A stretch of DNA of 64,000 nucleotides from Lacinutrix himadriensis (GTDB lineage: Bacteria; Bacteroidota; Bacteroidia; Flavobacteriales; Flavobacteriaceae): assembly GCF_001418105.1 (NCBI RefSeq), contig NZ_LIQI01000024.1:236591-300590 (forward strand), in the 5' to 3' direction. The position numbers were made by a program, and so were the translations under genes. Shown piece by piece: positions 44,521 through 52,620 of this stretch. The notes beneath the pieces were generated by a model. The model was not told where the DNA came from, ran no database searches, and was given only the letters and a program-made list of their open reading frames with translations. The first letter of the stretch is position 1, and each line of letters opens with the position of its first letter.

Positions 44521-45768
44521 TTATTTCTGTATGCCCATAGAACCATTGGGAGAGGGGCAAAGTGTATAGGTGAAATCTGGCTGAATATTAGCCTCATGAC
44601 GATGTGAAACAAACAGAATACTGGTCTCACTTTCCTTTGTAATTTTGTTTATTAATGCAATAATGAGTGCGGTGCCTTCATCATCTACATGAATTAATGG
44701 TTCGTCTAAAATAAGTAAAGGAGGATGTTTAATCATAGCTCGAGCTATTAACACCAATCGTTGTATAGCAGGTGATAATTTAAGAAAAGAGGTGTTTTTT
44801 TCTTTACTTAAATTTAAAACTTCCATCCACATCGCTGCAGTATGTACTTGTAACGTAGATGGTGTTTGATATAGTCCGATACTATCAAAAAATCCCGAAA
44901 TAATCATTTGTTCTACGGTATGGTTTCGATGAAACAATTCTAACATCGAAGGACTAATATATCCAATTTTCTGTTTTATATCCCAAACACTTTCACCAGA
45001 GCCTTTTTTCTTGCCAAAGAGATATACTTCTTGACCATAAGCCTTGGTGTTGTTCCCATAAATCATGGATAGCAAGGTGGTTTTTCCAGATCCGTTGGGA
45101 CCTATTAACTGCCAAAATTCCTTTTTTTTAATGGTCCAGTTAATATCTTGTAGAATGGGACGATCGTCATAACTTACATGTATACGCTTCAGGTCTACTA
45201 ACACTTCAGGAATATTTGTGTAGGTTGTTATTGGTTGGGGGATTTCTTTATCAAAAACAAAATCACTTTTTTTAAAAGGATATGCTGCAATTGGCACCAC
45301 TGCTTTAAGCGCATCTTTTTCAAATGTAATTATATGTGTGATTATTGGTAGTAAATCTTCCTGTCTATTAAAAATAAATACGATAGGCATTTCTTTAGAC
45401 ACCGAAATTAATTGCTGTTTTAATAAAGCAACAGAAGCGATGTCTAAGGTTTCATAAGGATTATTTAATACTATAAAATCTGGTTTTTGTTGTAGCAAAT
45501 AAGTTAGTAACGCTTTTTTTTGCTCACCAGTAGAAAGTGTTCTAAGACTTCTTTTTTTTCCTGATGTTAACTTAAAAATATCATATTTTTCTTCCTCTTG
45601 AATATATTTTTCTAAAATAGCATTTGAAAATAAAACACCTTTCTTTCCTTTTAATCCTGGCAAATTATATGCACCATGAAGTAATTGAGATAACCAATTG
45701 TCATGTGGTGAAAGTTTGGTGTATTCTATTGCATAATGATTTTGTGTTTGTTGCATGTTTCCTTGCAT
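44521..45768 (-). CDS. Tandem ABC ATPase, ModF/PhrA-like
   Basis: 415 aa, two ABC ATPase halves and no membrane domain. The first half (1-170) has a signature-like LSTGEQKKALL (78-88) and Walker B-like FIVLNNPYETLD (98-109) but no Walker A. The second half has a good Walker A (GPNGSGKTT, 223-231), a degenerate signature (LSPAIQRLVLIARAM) and Walker B (PPLLILDEPLIHVD). It resembles ModF/PhrA, a soluble ABC protein of unclear role. Not in an operon with a permease. Confidence 0.82.
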   Translation of the reverse strand: MQGNMQQTQNHYAIEYTKLSPHDNWLSQLLHGAYNLPGLKGKKGVLFSNAILEKYIQEEEKYDIFKLTSGKKRSLRTLSTGEQKKALLTYLLQQKPDFIVLNNPYETLDIASVALLKQQLISVSKEMPIVFIFNRQEDLLPIITHIITFEKDALKAVVPIAAYPFKKSDFVFDKEIPQPITTYTNIPEVLVDLKRIHVSYDDRPILQDINWTIKKKEFWQLIGPNGSGKTTLLSMIYGNNTKAYGQEVYLFGKKKGSGESVWDIKQKIGYISPSMLELFHRNHTVEQMIISGFFDSIGLYQTPSTLQVHTAAMWMEVLNLSKEKNTSFLKLSPAIQRLVLIARAMIKHPPLLILDEPLIHVDDEGTALIIALINKITKESETSILFVSHRHEANIQPDFTYTLCPSPNGSMGIQK

Positions 45769-45876
45769 TTAGGGAGGTGTTGTAGTAATGTCGCTAACAG
45801 TTAAGTGTATGGGGTTTTTATTTAGGCTAGAATTAGTAATAAATTTTGTAGGGATGTTGGTAGTAGTTTTTTATTA

Positions 45877-46362
45877 CTAAGTTGTTCTTTTTAAGCTTTT
45901 ATCAAGTTTAAATTCCGTTATCGTAGCTATTTTTGAATCAGGTTTTATTCCGTTAGAACCATTTATCACGCAATTCCCTTCCATTTTTGCAATCAAATAA
46001 TCTTCTTTTAATTCTAAAATCTCAAATTGGAAATCTTCCACAGTTTCGTGCGAGAAGTAATAAATATTTGATAAATATTCGTCTCGAGAATAGTCATAAC
46101 CACTTTTTTGAGAGATGATCATCGTTTCTGTTAATTTAGATTCCGATGAATTCAAAATTACTGTTACTTCAATTGTAGGTTCAGCGTGTACAACTTTTTT
46201 CAATTCTTCAGAACGTTTTATTGCAGAGTCCGTATCGATGTAAATTACAAATTCCCATCTGTCTTTTTCGACTTCATAAAGATTGTATTTAGCATTTTCA
46301 ATATGAAACAGTTCTTCTCCAAACTCTTCGTGCTGAATTATTAATTCCGTCTTCTTTTTCAC
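45877..46362 (-). CDS. Hypothetical protein (161 aa)
   Basis: No signal peptide, membrane segment or motif I recognise. It is acidic and beta-rich (ELIIQHEEFGEELFHIENAKYNLYEVEKDRWEFVIYIDTD...EVTVILNSSESKLTETMIISQKSGYDYSRDEY). The ATG at 46362 follows an AT-rich stretch. Stands alone between an ABC protein gene and a nucleoid-associated protein gene, with 245 bases of non-coding sequence upstream. Confidence 0.6.
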   Translation of the reverse strand: MKKKTELIIQHEEFGEELFHIENAKYNLYEVEKDRWEFVIYIDTDSAIKRSEELKKVVHAEPTIEVTVILNSSESKLTETMIISQKSGYDYSRDEYLSNIYYFSHETVEDFQFEILELKEDYLIAKMEGNCVINGSNGIKPDSKIATITEFKLDKSLKRTT

Positions 46363-46607
46363 TTATCCTTTTTTGATGTTTATTATCTTAACGAATTAGT
46401 CCAAACTCTGCTAAAGTCGAAAGTATTAATTCAATCATTCAGTTCGTTTCTCAAATGTGCTACAACTCGTAATACAGTAGCTTTTATTACTAATATCTAT
46501 TAAAGAAATCATGATACAGTCACTTTCATATTACCATTATCTCATAAAGATAATTTTTTTATTGTAGGAAAAGAAGCCTTTCTTAGTTGGATATGTAAGT
46601 CTATGGT

Positions 46608-47657
46608 TTACCCTTCGGCATTAAAAAACACCTTGTAGTAATACATTTTCTTTTCTTCGTCATAACCACGTTCTAGAAATTCTTCGGCAGCATCTGGAGC
46701 ATCAATATCTAGTTTAATCTGGATATTAGTATCTAGTTTAATCTCTGTTTTAATTTTCTTTTTATCCTTTTTAACAACCGCTTCGGCTAAATCAAATTGG
46801 TTACGCAGTAATACCTTTTGTTCTTCTTCGTATTCCTTTTTAAAATCTTCAAAAAGTTGGATGTGGTTTTCGTCTTTAAAAACTTCTTCTTTAAAATTTT
46901 CAACGTTTATCGTTTCATTCTCTTTAAAATAGTCAATGGTTTTTGCTAAAAATATGTTTCGTTCTTGTTCGCCAAAACTGGTTTTTAAAATTTCGGTAGA
47001 AAACTCACTACACATATCTAAATAGTTATGTGTATGGTTATTCATATCGTCTGCATACTTAATATTTAAGAACTTGTCTAACCAATATTGCGCGTCATAA
47101 CTATTATTATCTACACTTAAAATGATGTTTCCTTCCATATCTGTCTGATTTAAAATCAAACAACCTTTATCCACTTTTTTAGATGAAATACCTTGCTGTA
47201 CTAAAACATCATAACTATTGTCTTCTAAATAGGTTTGAAAGAAATTGGTTTTGCTTTCAATTTTAAAAATACCAATAGCATTAGTAACCATTTCTTTATA
47301 TTCTATACCTTCAAATAGCGCAACTAAAACATCCCCCGTTTTTATTTGAGCAGAATCACTTTGTTCAAACAAATGTTTTACTATATTTTTTGAAGTTTCT
47401 ACAAAGGCATCATCATCGGTGAAAATACTTTTTGCATACGAATTGATTTCATTAAGTTCTACATTGGCATGATGGTTAAAACGGTAGCTTTGTACTACAG
47501 TACCAAAAGGTCTTAATAGAAATGGAAGCATAAGGTCATAACTTTCTTCATCAAAATGTACTTCTTTATCTGAAAAAGCATTTTTAGTATCGTTATGTTT
47601 ATTACCAACTTTATGAATAATAAATTTTGAAATGGTTGCGAGTTTACGTGTAATCAT
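46608..47657 (-). CDS. Nucleoid-associated protein (NdpA/YejK family)
   Basis: 349 aa, the size of YejK/NdpA (37-kDa). The N-terminus (KLATISKFIIHKVGNKHNDTKNAFSDKEVHFDEESYDLMLPFLLRPFG) and the late region (GYDEEKKMYYYKVFF at the extreme end) fit the Bacteroidetes branch. E. coli YejK binds double-stranded DNA and topoisomerase IV; the role here is assumed by family only. It has its own terminator at 47708. Confidence 0.85.
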   Translation of the reverse strand: MITRKLATISKFIIHKVGNKHNDTKNAFSDKEVHFDEESYDLMLPFLLRPFGTVVQSYRFNHHANVELNEINSYAKSIFTDDDAFVETSKNIVKHLFEQSDSAQIKTGDVLVALFEGIEYKEMVTNAIGIFKIESKTNFFQTYLEDNSYDVLVQQGISSKKVDKGCLILNQTDMEGNIILSVDNNSYDAQYWLDKFLNIKYADDMNNHTHNYLDMCSEFSTEILKTSFGEQERNIFLAKTIDYFKENETINVENFKEEVFKDENHIQLFEDFKKEYEEEQKVLLRNQFDLAEAVVKKDKKKIKTEIKLDTNIQIKLDIDAPDAAEEFLERGYDEEKKMYYYKVFFNAEG

Positions 47658-47707
47658 GGTTATAATATTGTGACTACAATACTAATCATTTACTAGCAAA
47701 AAGGCAT

Positions 47708-47737
47708 AAAAAAACCGAAGCTTTTTACTTCGGTTTT
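47708..47737 (-). terminator. Terminator, ACCGAAG/CTTCGGT hairpin (1)
   Basis: ACCGAAG, 7-base loop, CTTCGGT followed by T's on the minus strand, just after the stop of the collagen-like gene 47758-48315. The hairpin recurs almost unchanged at 48624, 51115 and 52574. Confidence 0.85.
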
Positions 47738-47757
47738 AAATGTTGGTGTTTTAAAAT

Positions 47758-48315
47758 TTAGTAATATAAAGCTAAATTATCGCTTACTTCTTTATAAGAC
47801 ATTTTGGAGTAATCTATATTTGTTTTTATGGTATTACTAGGGATTATTACATATTTAAAATAATTTAAATAAGGAGCAGATGTGCCACCATCACAAAATA
47901 TGTCAATGTCTCCAATGGAGTTAATCATGAAAGAAAAATTTTGATCTAAGTAAGGAAATGTAAGTGGTAATCCCCAAACTTCTATGCCATTAGTTTTTCC
48001 ATATATTAATATGGCACTATTATTTATGACGTCTTGTGTTAATTCTGGAGCCGGAATAATAAATTGTAGCCTAGAAGCACTATCAATACTTGTTGGAGAA
48101 TATGATGCATGTATCCATTCCGATACAAATACATTGGCATTCCCATCAGATCCATCTGTGCCATCTGTACCATCTGTACCATTTGTACCTGTTGCTCCCA
48201 AAACACCATCTTTGCCGTCTTCGCCATCTTCTGGAGAACATGAGAAACTAAACACTACTAAAAGAGCTAATAATATATACTTTACTTTTAAAATTGTTAC
48301 TGTAAAACGTTTCAT
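47758..48315 (-). CDS. Collagen-like repeat lipoprotein (1)
   Basis: 185 aa. N-terminal lipoprotein signal ending SFSC (cysteine 26), then a collagen-like G-x-y run (GEDGKDGVLG, GATGTNGTDG..., residues 31-59), then a 120-residue unique C-terminal domain with PELTQDVINNSAILIYGKTNG. The whole layout matches the next gene (SFSCSPEDGEDG in both; ELTQDVINN vs QLTQDVLDN), so the two are paralogues. Probable surface lipoprotein whose collagen stalk lifts the C-terminal domain from the membrane. Upstream I find no clear copy of the sigma-type promoter seen at the paralogue. Confidence 0.8.
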   Translation of the reverse strand: MKRFTVTILKVKYILLALLVVFSFSCSPEDGEDGKDGVLGATGTNGTDGTDGTDGSDGNANVFVSEWIHASYSPTSIDSASRLQFIIPAPELTQDVINNSAILIYGKTNGIEVWGLPLTFPYLDQNFSFMINSIGDIDIFCDGGTSAPYLNYFKYVIIPSNTIKTNIDYSKMSYKEVSDNLALYY

Positions 48316-48674
48316 AATTTTTAAGTTTTAATGATTAATATTAGGTGCTATTTTTTATTAAGTGTTTAAGGAATTAATGTTTTTTTAATTTAAAAGGACT
48401 AATTTGTTTTTAGGTTTTAAGACGGTTAATAATTGGTGTTAATGGTAACGCGTTGCATAAAAGGATATCTCTTGAGTACAAAGTAAAGTAATATTTCTGT
48501 GTTATTTTAGAGTGTAAATACCTGAAAATCAAAAAGATAGGATTTGTATGTGGATTCTTAGTACTACTGTAAGAATTGCTTCGGTATTGTAATAAGCTGT
48601 TTCTTACTTGAAAAATTTGACATAAAAAAAACCGAAGCTTTTTACTTCGGTTTTAATTATTTTAAAGATATTGT
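48316..48674. other. 359-bp gap with a terminator at 48624-48654
   Basis: Between the two collagen-like genes. It contains the AAAACCGAAG...CTTCGGTTTT terminator of the downstream paralogue (48624-48654) and, toward the 48315 start, AT-rich sequence in which I find only weak resemblance to the region's promoter element. No gene. Confidence 0.6.
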
Positions 48675-49238
48675 TTAGTATGCAATTCCGTAATAATCAC
48701 AAACGGCATAATAATCTGTTACGTCTACTCCAGCTTGGTTTAGATTGTTCAATGCTTGTTGCTTTGTGGAAATACTCGTTCTACCTGTTGTTGTGTTATT
48801 AGATTCTATAATAACCATTTTAAGTAAAGTATATCGATCTGCAGGAATAGTAACAGAAGCCCCAGTCACTCTATCGTAAAAAGTTAGTTCTACAGCTGCG
48901 TTTATTAAAATAGTTTTAATCTCGTCGCTAAAACTAGTACCAGGTATTGGGTAATAATTACCGCTACGTTGAATGTAGACTAAAATACCATCGTTATCTA
49001 AAACATCTTGGGTTAGTTGCGGTGCGGAAATGTTTATAGTCGTTCCAGTTAAGGCAGAAATGTCATATGTGTATGTTTCTACATTGGCATTTCCATCTTC
49101 TCCATTTGTTCCAGCAGGACCTATCGCACCAGTAGCGCCATCTTCTCCATCTTCTGGACTACAAGAAAAACTAAAAGTTACTAAAAGTGCTAAAAGAAAA
49201 TACTTAGATCTTGAAATTGTTGTTTTTGAAAGTTTCAT
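48675..49238 (-). CDS. Collagen-like repeat lipoprotein (2)
   Basis: 187 aa. Same plan as its neighbour: lipoprotein signal ending SFSC (cysteine 26), G-x-y run (GEDGATGAIGPAGTNGEDGN, residues 31-50), and a C-terminal domain starting NVETYTYDISALTGTTINISAPQLTQDVLDNDGILVYIQRSG. The shared QLTQDVLDN/ELTQDVINN motif marks the C-terminal family. A perfect sigma-type promoter lies 38 bases before the ATG (49276-49304). Confidence 0.85.
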   Translation of the reverse strand: MKLSKTTISRSKYFLLALLVTFSFSCSPEDGEDGATGAIGPAGTNGEDGNANVETYTYDISALTGTTINISAPQLTQDVLDNDGILVYIQRSGNYYPIPGTSFSDEIKTILINAAVELTFYDRVTGASVTIPADRYTLLKMVIIESNNTTTGRTSISTKQQALNNLNQAGVDVTDYYAVCDYYGIAY

Positions 49239-49275
49239 AATTTTAAAGTTTATTGGATTAATATTTATTTACTGT

Positions 49276-49304
49276 TTAATGAAAGGGTTTTTAAAAGGTT
49301 AACA
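49276..49304 (-). promoter_or_regulatory. Sigma-regulon promoter (b), for 48675-49238
   Basis: Minus strand TGTTAACC (49304-49297), 15 bases, CATTAA (49281-49276); -10 end to ATG 38 bases. Member of the regulon element described in findings. Confidence 0.8.
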
Positions 49305-49311
49305 TTACTTC

Positions 49312-49411
49312 AAAAAAAGTCGAAGTATTTTTTCTCCGACTTTTAATGCAGCAGTTTCCTGCTTGTCTATAGTAACCCAAAAAAAACACTATAGATTTTT
49401 TTAGCTTCTGT
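49312..49411 (-). ncRNA. Candidate small RNA, about 100 nt, three hairpins
   Basis: Between promoter (j) and the promoter of the next gene lies a short transcript unit. On the minus strand from about 49411: hairpin 1 (TCTATAGT/ACTATAGA, plus-strand 49366-49373 and 49388-49395), hairpin 2 (AGCAG-GAAA-CTGCT with a GNRA tetraloop, 49350-49363), and hairpin 3 (AAAAGTCG/CGACTTTT, 49315-49344) followed by TTTTTTT, a terminator. There is no ATG-start reading frame in it. Promoter, structure and terminator together suggest an sRNA; no family is known to me. Confidence 0.45.
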
Positions 49412-49416
49412 ACTTC

Positions 49417-49445
49417 TTAATGCTTTTTTATACGAAAGGTTAACC
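49417..49445 (-). promoter_or_regulatory. Sigma-regulon promoter (j), for the candidate small RNA
   Basis: Minus strand GGTTAACC (49445-49438), 15 bases, CATTAA (49422-49417). The first base differs from the TGTTAACC consensus; spacing and -10 are perfect. Confidence 0.65.
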
Positions 49446-49451
49446 GTTAAA

Positions 49452-49488
49452 TAAAAAAAAAGCTTCAGAAGTTGGTTCTGAAGCTTTT
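49452..49488 (-). terminator. Terminator of the beta-barrel gene
   Basis: AAAAGCTTCAGAA, 5-base loop, TTCTGAAGCTTTT followed (minus strand) by nine T's. Confidence 0.88.
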
Positions 49489-49565
49489 GCATTTGAAGAC
49501 TAATTCAAATAAAACAAATAGAAAATAGCAAGCATTGTTATATGTAGATTCATTCGTTTATCTTT

Positions 49566-50078
49566 TTAAAGATTTAATAAAACTCCAACATTTATAACTA
49601 CTTGACTGTAATTACTAACAACAAATTTGGGTTCTAGATATACTTTTAGTTTTTCTGTAAATTGGTAGGTTGCACCAGCTCCTATATTAGCACCTAATGC
49701 ACTATCTGTTACTTGTTTTGTTTCGTAGTCAAATAAATCATCATAATAGGAGTTTCCTGTTTTGTAACTAGAAAAGTTTATTCCAACAACAGGATATACT
49801 TTTAATTTATTTTCAAGGATATTAAAATAGTAATGTGCATTTACATCGCCTGCAAATAAGCTTCGTTTATAACCATATACTTGATTCCCGAAAAAATAAG
49901 AGGCACTTGGTGAAATTGAAATATTATCGGTAATAGTAAAAACGCCTTTTAATGTAAATCCGGGTCCAGAAATTTTTTCGTTATAACCAAAACCGCCACC
50001 TAAAGAAATTTGTGCTTGCGTTTGTGTTGCGAATAGAAAGATTAATGAGAATAAGAATACGATGTTTTTTGTTTTCAT
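49566..50078 (-). CDS. Small outer-membrane beta-barrel protein
   Basis: 170 aa from ATG 50078, which opens a clean signal peptide (MKTKNIVFLFSLIFLFATQTQAQ). The mature protein alternates hydrophobic and polar residues in strands (LGGGFGYNEKISGPGFTLKGVFTITDNISISPSASYFFGNQVYG...) and ends VVINVGVLLNL, typical of an 8-10-stranded OmpA/OmpX-like barrel. An in-frame ATG at 50165 lies 29 bases after the promoter's -10, the spacing seen in the rest of the regulon, so a longer N-terminus is possible although it would precede a normal signal peptide. Confidence 0.85.
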   Translation of the reverse strand: MKTKNIVFLFSLIFLFATQTQAQISLGGGFGYNEKISGPGFTLKGVFTITDNISISPSASYFFGNQVYGYKRSLFAGDVNAHYYFNILENKLKVYPVVGINFSSYKTGNSYYDDLFDYETKQVTDSALGANIGAGATYQFTEKLKVYLEPKFVVSNYSQVVINVGVLLNL

Positions 50079-50193
50079 AATTGGGTTGTTTGTTAATGGT
50101 ACATTTTTACTTAGCTCCATGTTATGGTCGTTTTTGTGGTTGTTCCTTGTTTTTAAAGCATTCATTTAATACCTGTTTTTTGGATTATAATTA

Positions 50194-50222
50194 TTAATGT
50201 AAATGCTTGATAAAGGTTAACA
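50194..50222 (-). promoter_or_regulatory. Sigma-regulon promoter (c), for the beta-barrel gene
   Basis: Minus strand TGTTAACC (50222-50215), 15 bases, CATTAA (50199-50194). Lies just downstream of the DUF4412 stop, so the barrel gene has its own start of transcription. Confidence 0.8.
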
Positions 50223-50225
50223 GGT

Positions 50226-51050
50226 TTACATCATTTTTTTATAATTACTACCATTTATGGTAAACTTGCTTTTTTCTAGTGCAATACATTTCATTACCAT
50301 AATTTGTTCTTTTCTTTTGGAAGTATTTGTGATATGCATTTCCATGGTTAAACCATTAATCATCGACATCCAAGATTGGTTTAGACCTTTTTTAGCTTTT
50401 GCTTTGTAGAATGATTTGGAGAAAGAAACTCCAGCATCTTGGGTTACCCAAATGTTTCCATGATAGTCTTTACCTTCTACCTCATATTCATGACAGGTAT
50501 AATTAAGGATGGTTTTTGTTTTTCCGGTTGGTGTAATTTTTACTTCTTGATCTTCCATAGCATCCTCTGTCATATTATCAAAATCTAAAGGGATGGACAT
50601 TTGTTTTTTCTCATCATTTATTTCCATAAACATGGTTGCTCTTTTTTCAGACATATCCATCACAGTAATCATTTTGGTAGTATTGTTTTCTAAATCCATA
50701 CTGCTGCCAATATAATTATCGTCATTATTTAAAAAATAGTGAATGTTTGTATGGTGCTTATCACTTTCAACTTGCATTACAAACTTGTGTGTAAATACAT
50801 AGGTTTTCTGTATTTCTGAAGAGGAACGATTACTCTTTTGGCGTTGTTCTTTTTTATTTTGCTTCTTTCTATTAAAAGTGGAATCGAATGTTTTTTCGGT
50901 TTCTCTGGTGGTTTTCTCATCTACTTTCTTTTCTAAAGTTCGTTCTGCAGCGCGTTCTGCTGCATTGCCTAGTCTTTTTAAAAGCTGTGCTTGTGTGTTT
51001 GTAGATAGACTTAGACTTAGAATTATTAGTGCTAGTTTTAAAAATTTCAT
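50226..51050 (-). CDS. DUF4412 secreted protein
   Basis: 274 aa. Signal peptide MKFLKLALIILSLSLSTNTQAQ, a charged Arg/Lys/Glu region (LLKRLGNAAERAAERTLEKKVDEKTTRETEK...), and a DUF4412 domain (SEIQKTYVFTHKFVMQVESDKHHTNIHYFLNNDDNYIGSSMDLENNTTKMITVMDMSEKRATMFMEINDEKKQMSIPLD...KTKTILNYTCHEYEVEGKDYHGNIWVTQD). Periplasmic or outer-membrane-associated; function unknown. Promoter at 51078. Confidence 0.82.
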   Translation of the reverse strand: MKFLKLALIILSLSLSTNTQAQLLKRLGNAAERAAERTLEKKVDEKTTRETEKTFDSTFNRKKQNKKEQRQKSNRSSSEIQKTYVFTHKFVMQVESDKHHTNIHYFLNNDDNYIGSSMDLENNTTKMITVMDMSEKRATMFMEINDEKKQMSIPLDFDNMTEDAMEDQEVKITPTGKTKTILNYTCHEYEVEGKDYHGNIWVTQDAGVSFSKSFYKAKAKKGLNQSWMSMINGLTMEMHITNTSKRKEQIMVMKCIALEKSKFTINGSNYKKMM

Positions 51051-51077
51051 GATAACATGTTTTAAGATTACACCTTA

Positions 51078-51106
51078 TTAATAGCGAACTTTATAAGAGG
51101 TTAACA
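51078..51106 (-). promoter_or_regulatory. Sigma-regulon promoter (d), for the DUF4412 gene
   Basis: Minus strand TGTTAACC (51106-51099), 15 bases, TATTAA (51083-51078); 28 bases to the ATG. Confidence 0.8.
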
Positions 51107-51114
51107 TTTGGTGT

Positions 51115-51144
51115 AAAAAAAACCGAAGACTAGCTTCGGTTTTA
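51115..51144 (-). terminator. Terminator, AACCGAAG/CTTCGGTT hairpin (2)
   Basis: AACCGAAG (51121-51128), 5-base loop, CTTCGGTT (51134-51141), flanked by A's on the plus strand (T-run on the minus strand). Serves the caspase-like gene. Confidence 0.85.
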
Positions 51145-51161
51145 ATTGAAGCAATTTGGTT

Positions 51162-52505
51162 TTATAAGAAAGTGGAAGCACCAACACCAGAAGCACTTGG
51201 AGAAGAAGTACCAACACCATCATTATCATCTTCATATTGTGGTTGTTCATTTCTAGCGTCATTAGCAAGAATATATACTTGCGCTTCGTACATAGAAATT
51301 TTTCCGTCAGCATTTAAATCGGCATTAACCGTGTTTCCTGTAATGGGATCTTTTCCAGTGACAGCAGCAAAAAAATGATAGGTAAATTCGCCAAACAGAC
51401 CAGAAGTATGTGAATAGGTAACTTGAAATTCTGTTCCAGAGGTCATGATAACCCTATTTGGTCCTTTAAAATCCCAAATAACACCACCACTATAGCATGG
51501 TTTTACTACAGCAATCATAGAATTCATTGGTAAGGCATTAATTTTACTAGCTAAAAAGTCATCTGTCAATGCGGTAGAAGAATTATAGTAAAAAAACTGT
51601 TCATCTACATTGTCATTAATACCAGCTCTATTATCATCGCCATTACTATCTATAATTCCAGAGTTTCCATAGCTTGGATTGTAGGTGTCGTTACCGCCTC
51701 CGTGATTATTCATCATTAAAAAGAATTTGGTATTGGAATTCATTCTGTTTCCTAAATACGAAAATGCATTATTTAAGCCTGTTTGATTTGCGGCATAATG
51801 CACAGGAATGTCACTATCCTCGCCAATACCATTTTTATATACTACACGAATGTTGTCTTCGGGATAACCTTTATCTAATAAAATAGAGTACATGAATTTC
51901 ACATCGTTCCAATAACGCATGTAGGCATAGCCATCGTTAATTCCGCCACTATAAATAAGTGCTGTTTTGTTTTCTTGCGAAAAATCAAATTCACATAATT
52001 GCGGATATCTTATACATACATTATAAAATTCTGGTCTAGAAATAAACACTGTCGGACTTAAAATTTGTATTCCGGAAAGGTTATTTATTAATAAGGTGGC
52101 TAATGAAATGTCTCCTAGAATTTGCGAAGTAGACAGATAGTTTTCATTATTACTTACCTTTAAAGTACCCGTAATTTTAACTTTTTTTCCGTAGTACTCA
52201 TTAAGGTTTAATTCATTTTCTAAGTCGGAATCCATATTGATATGAATATAATTTCGCTCGTCTATAAGTCCGTCAACATAGTAATCATTTTGACTAACCA
52301 GTAATTTTGCTGCTTGGTTTTCTACAATAAGAATACCTTCTACTTCAAATTCTTGTCCAATTTGATTACGCCAAGAATCTTTTTTAATATTAGAGTAACC
52401 AACAATTTCTTGTTCTTGCTCTTGATTTTCAGATTCATTATCATCTGTCACACAAGAAAAGCTTAGCGCTAATAGTAACAGGAATAAAAATTTAAATTTT
52501 TTCAT
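51162..52505 (-). CDS. Lipoprotein with caspase/legumain-like (clan CD) peptidase domain
   Basis: 447 aa. Lipoprotein signal (SFSC, cysteine 18); an acidic linker; an OB-fold-like region (QEFEVEGILIVENQAAKLLV...KKVKITGTLKV); and from about 180 a clan CD peptidase core: TALIYSGGINDGYAYMRYWNDVKFMYSILLDKGYPEDNIRVVY, the His motif FFLMMNNHGGG (H268) and the Cys motif IAVVKPCYSGG (C337), spaced as in C13/C14 peptidases. A DxDxDG-type calcium site follows (DLNADGKISMYE, 396-407). This would be an outer-membrane cysteine protease, possibly calcium-regulated (inference). Promoter 31 bases upstream of the ATG. Confidence 0.82.
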   Translation of the reverse strand: MKKFKFLFLLLLALSFSCVTDDNESENQEQEQEIVGYSNIKKDSWRNQIGQEFEVEGILIVENQAAKLLVSQNDYYVDGLIDERNYIHINMDSDLENELNLNEYYGKKVKITGTLKVSNNENYLSTSQILGDISLATLLINNLSGIQILSPTVFISRPEFYNVCIRYPQLCEFDFSQENKTALIYSGGINDGYAYMRYWNDVKFMYSILLDKGYPEDNIRVVYKNGIGEDSDIPVHYAANQTGLNNAFSYLGNRMNSNTKFFLMMNNHGGGNDTYNPSYGNSGIIDSNGDDNRAGINDNVDEQFFYYNSSTALTDDFLASKINALPMNSMIAVVKPCYSGGVIWDFKGPNRVIMTSGTEFQVTYSHTSGLFGEFTYHFFAAVTGKDPITGNTVNADLNADGKISMYEAQVYILANDARNEQPQYEDDNDGVGTSSPSASGVGASTFL

Positions 52506-52535
52506 GATTATTAAGTTTAAAGATTAATACTGCTT

Positions 52536-52564
52536 TTTATGTGTTTGTATTTAATAGGTTAACA
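52536..52564 (-). promoter_or_regulatory. Sigma-regulon promoter (e), for the caspase-like gene
   Basis: Minus strand TGTTAACC (52564-52557), 15 bases, CATAAA (52541-52536). The -10 has one base different from CATTAA; 31 bases to the ATG. Confidence 0.75.
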
Positions 52565-52573
52565 TAACAGCAA

Positions 52574-52604
52574 TAAAAAAAACCGAAGCATATTCACTTC
52601 GGTT
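52574..52604 (-). terminator. Terminator, AACCGAAG/CTTCGGTT hairpin (3)
   Basis: AACCGAAG (52581-52588), 8-base loop, CTTCGGTT (52597-52604), with the T-run supplied on the minus strand by plus-strand A's. Confidence 0.85.
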
Positions 52605-52620
52605 ATAAACATTATATGTT

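Noticed and set aside
45556..45600. TGTTAACT inside the ABC gene as a ninth regulon promoter
   Set aside because: No YATTAA at 15 bases and it is inside coding sequence on the wrong strand for any start.
48039..48227. Met/Gln/Val-rich repeat frame
   Set aside because: It is the G-x-y repeat of the collagen-like gene read in another frame.
48316..48480. Regulon promoter upstream of the collagen-like gene 47758-48315
   Set aside because: Only partial resemblances (for example TATTAACC near 48424 without a -10 at 15 bases); not counted among the eight.
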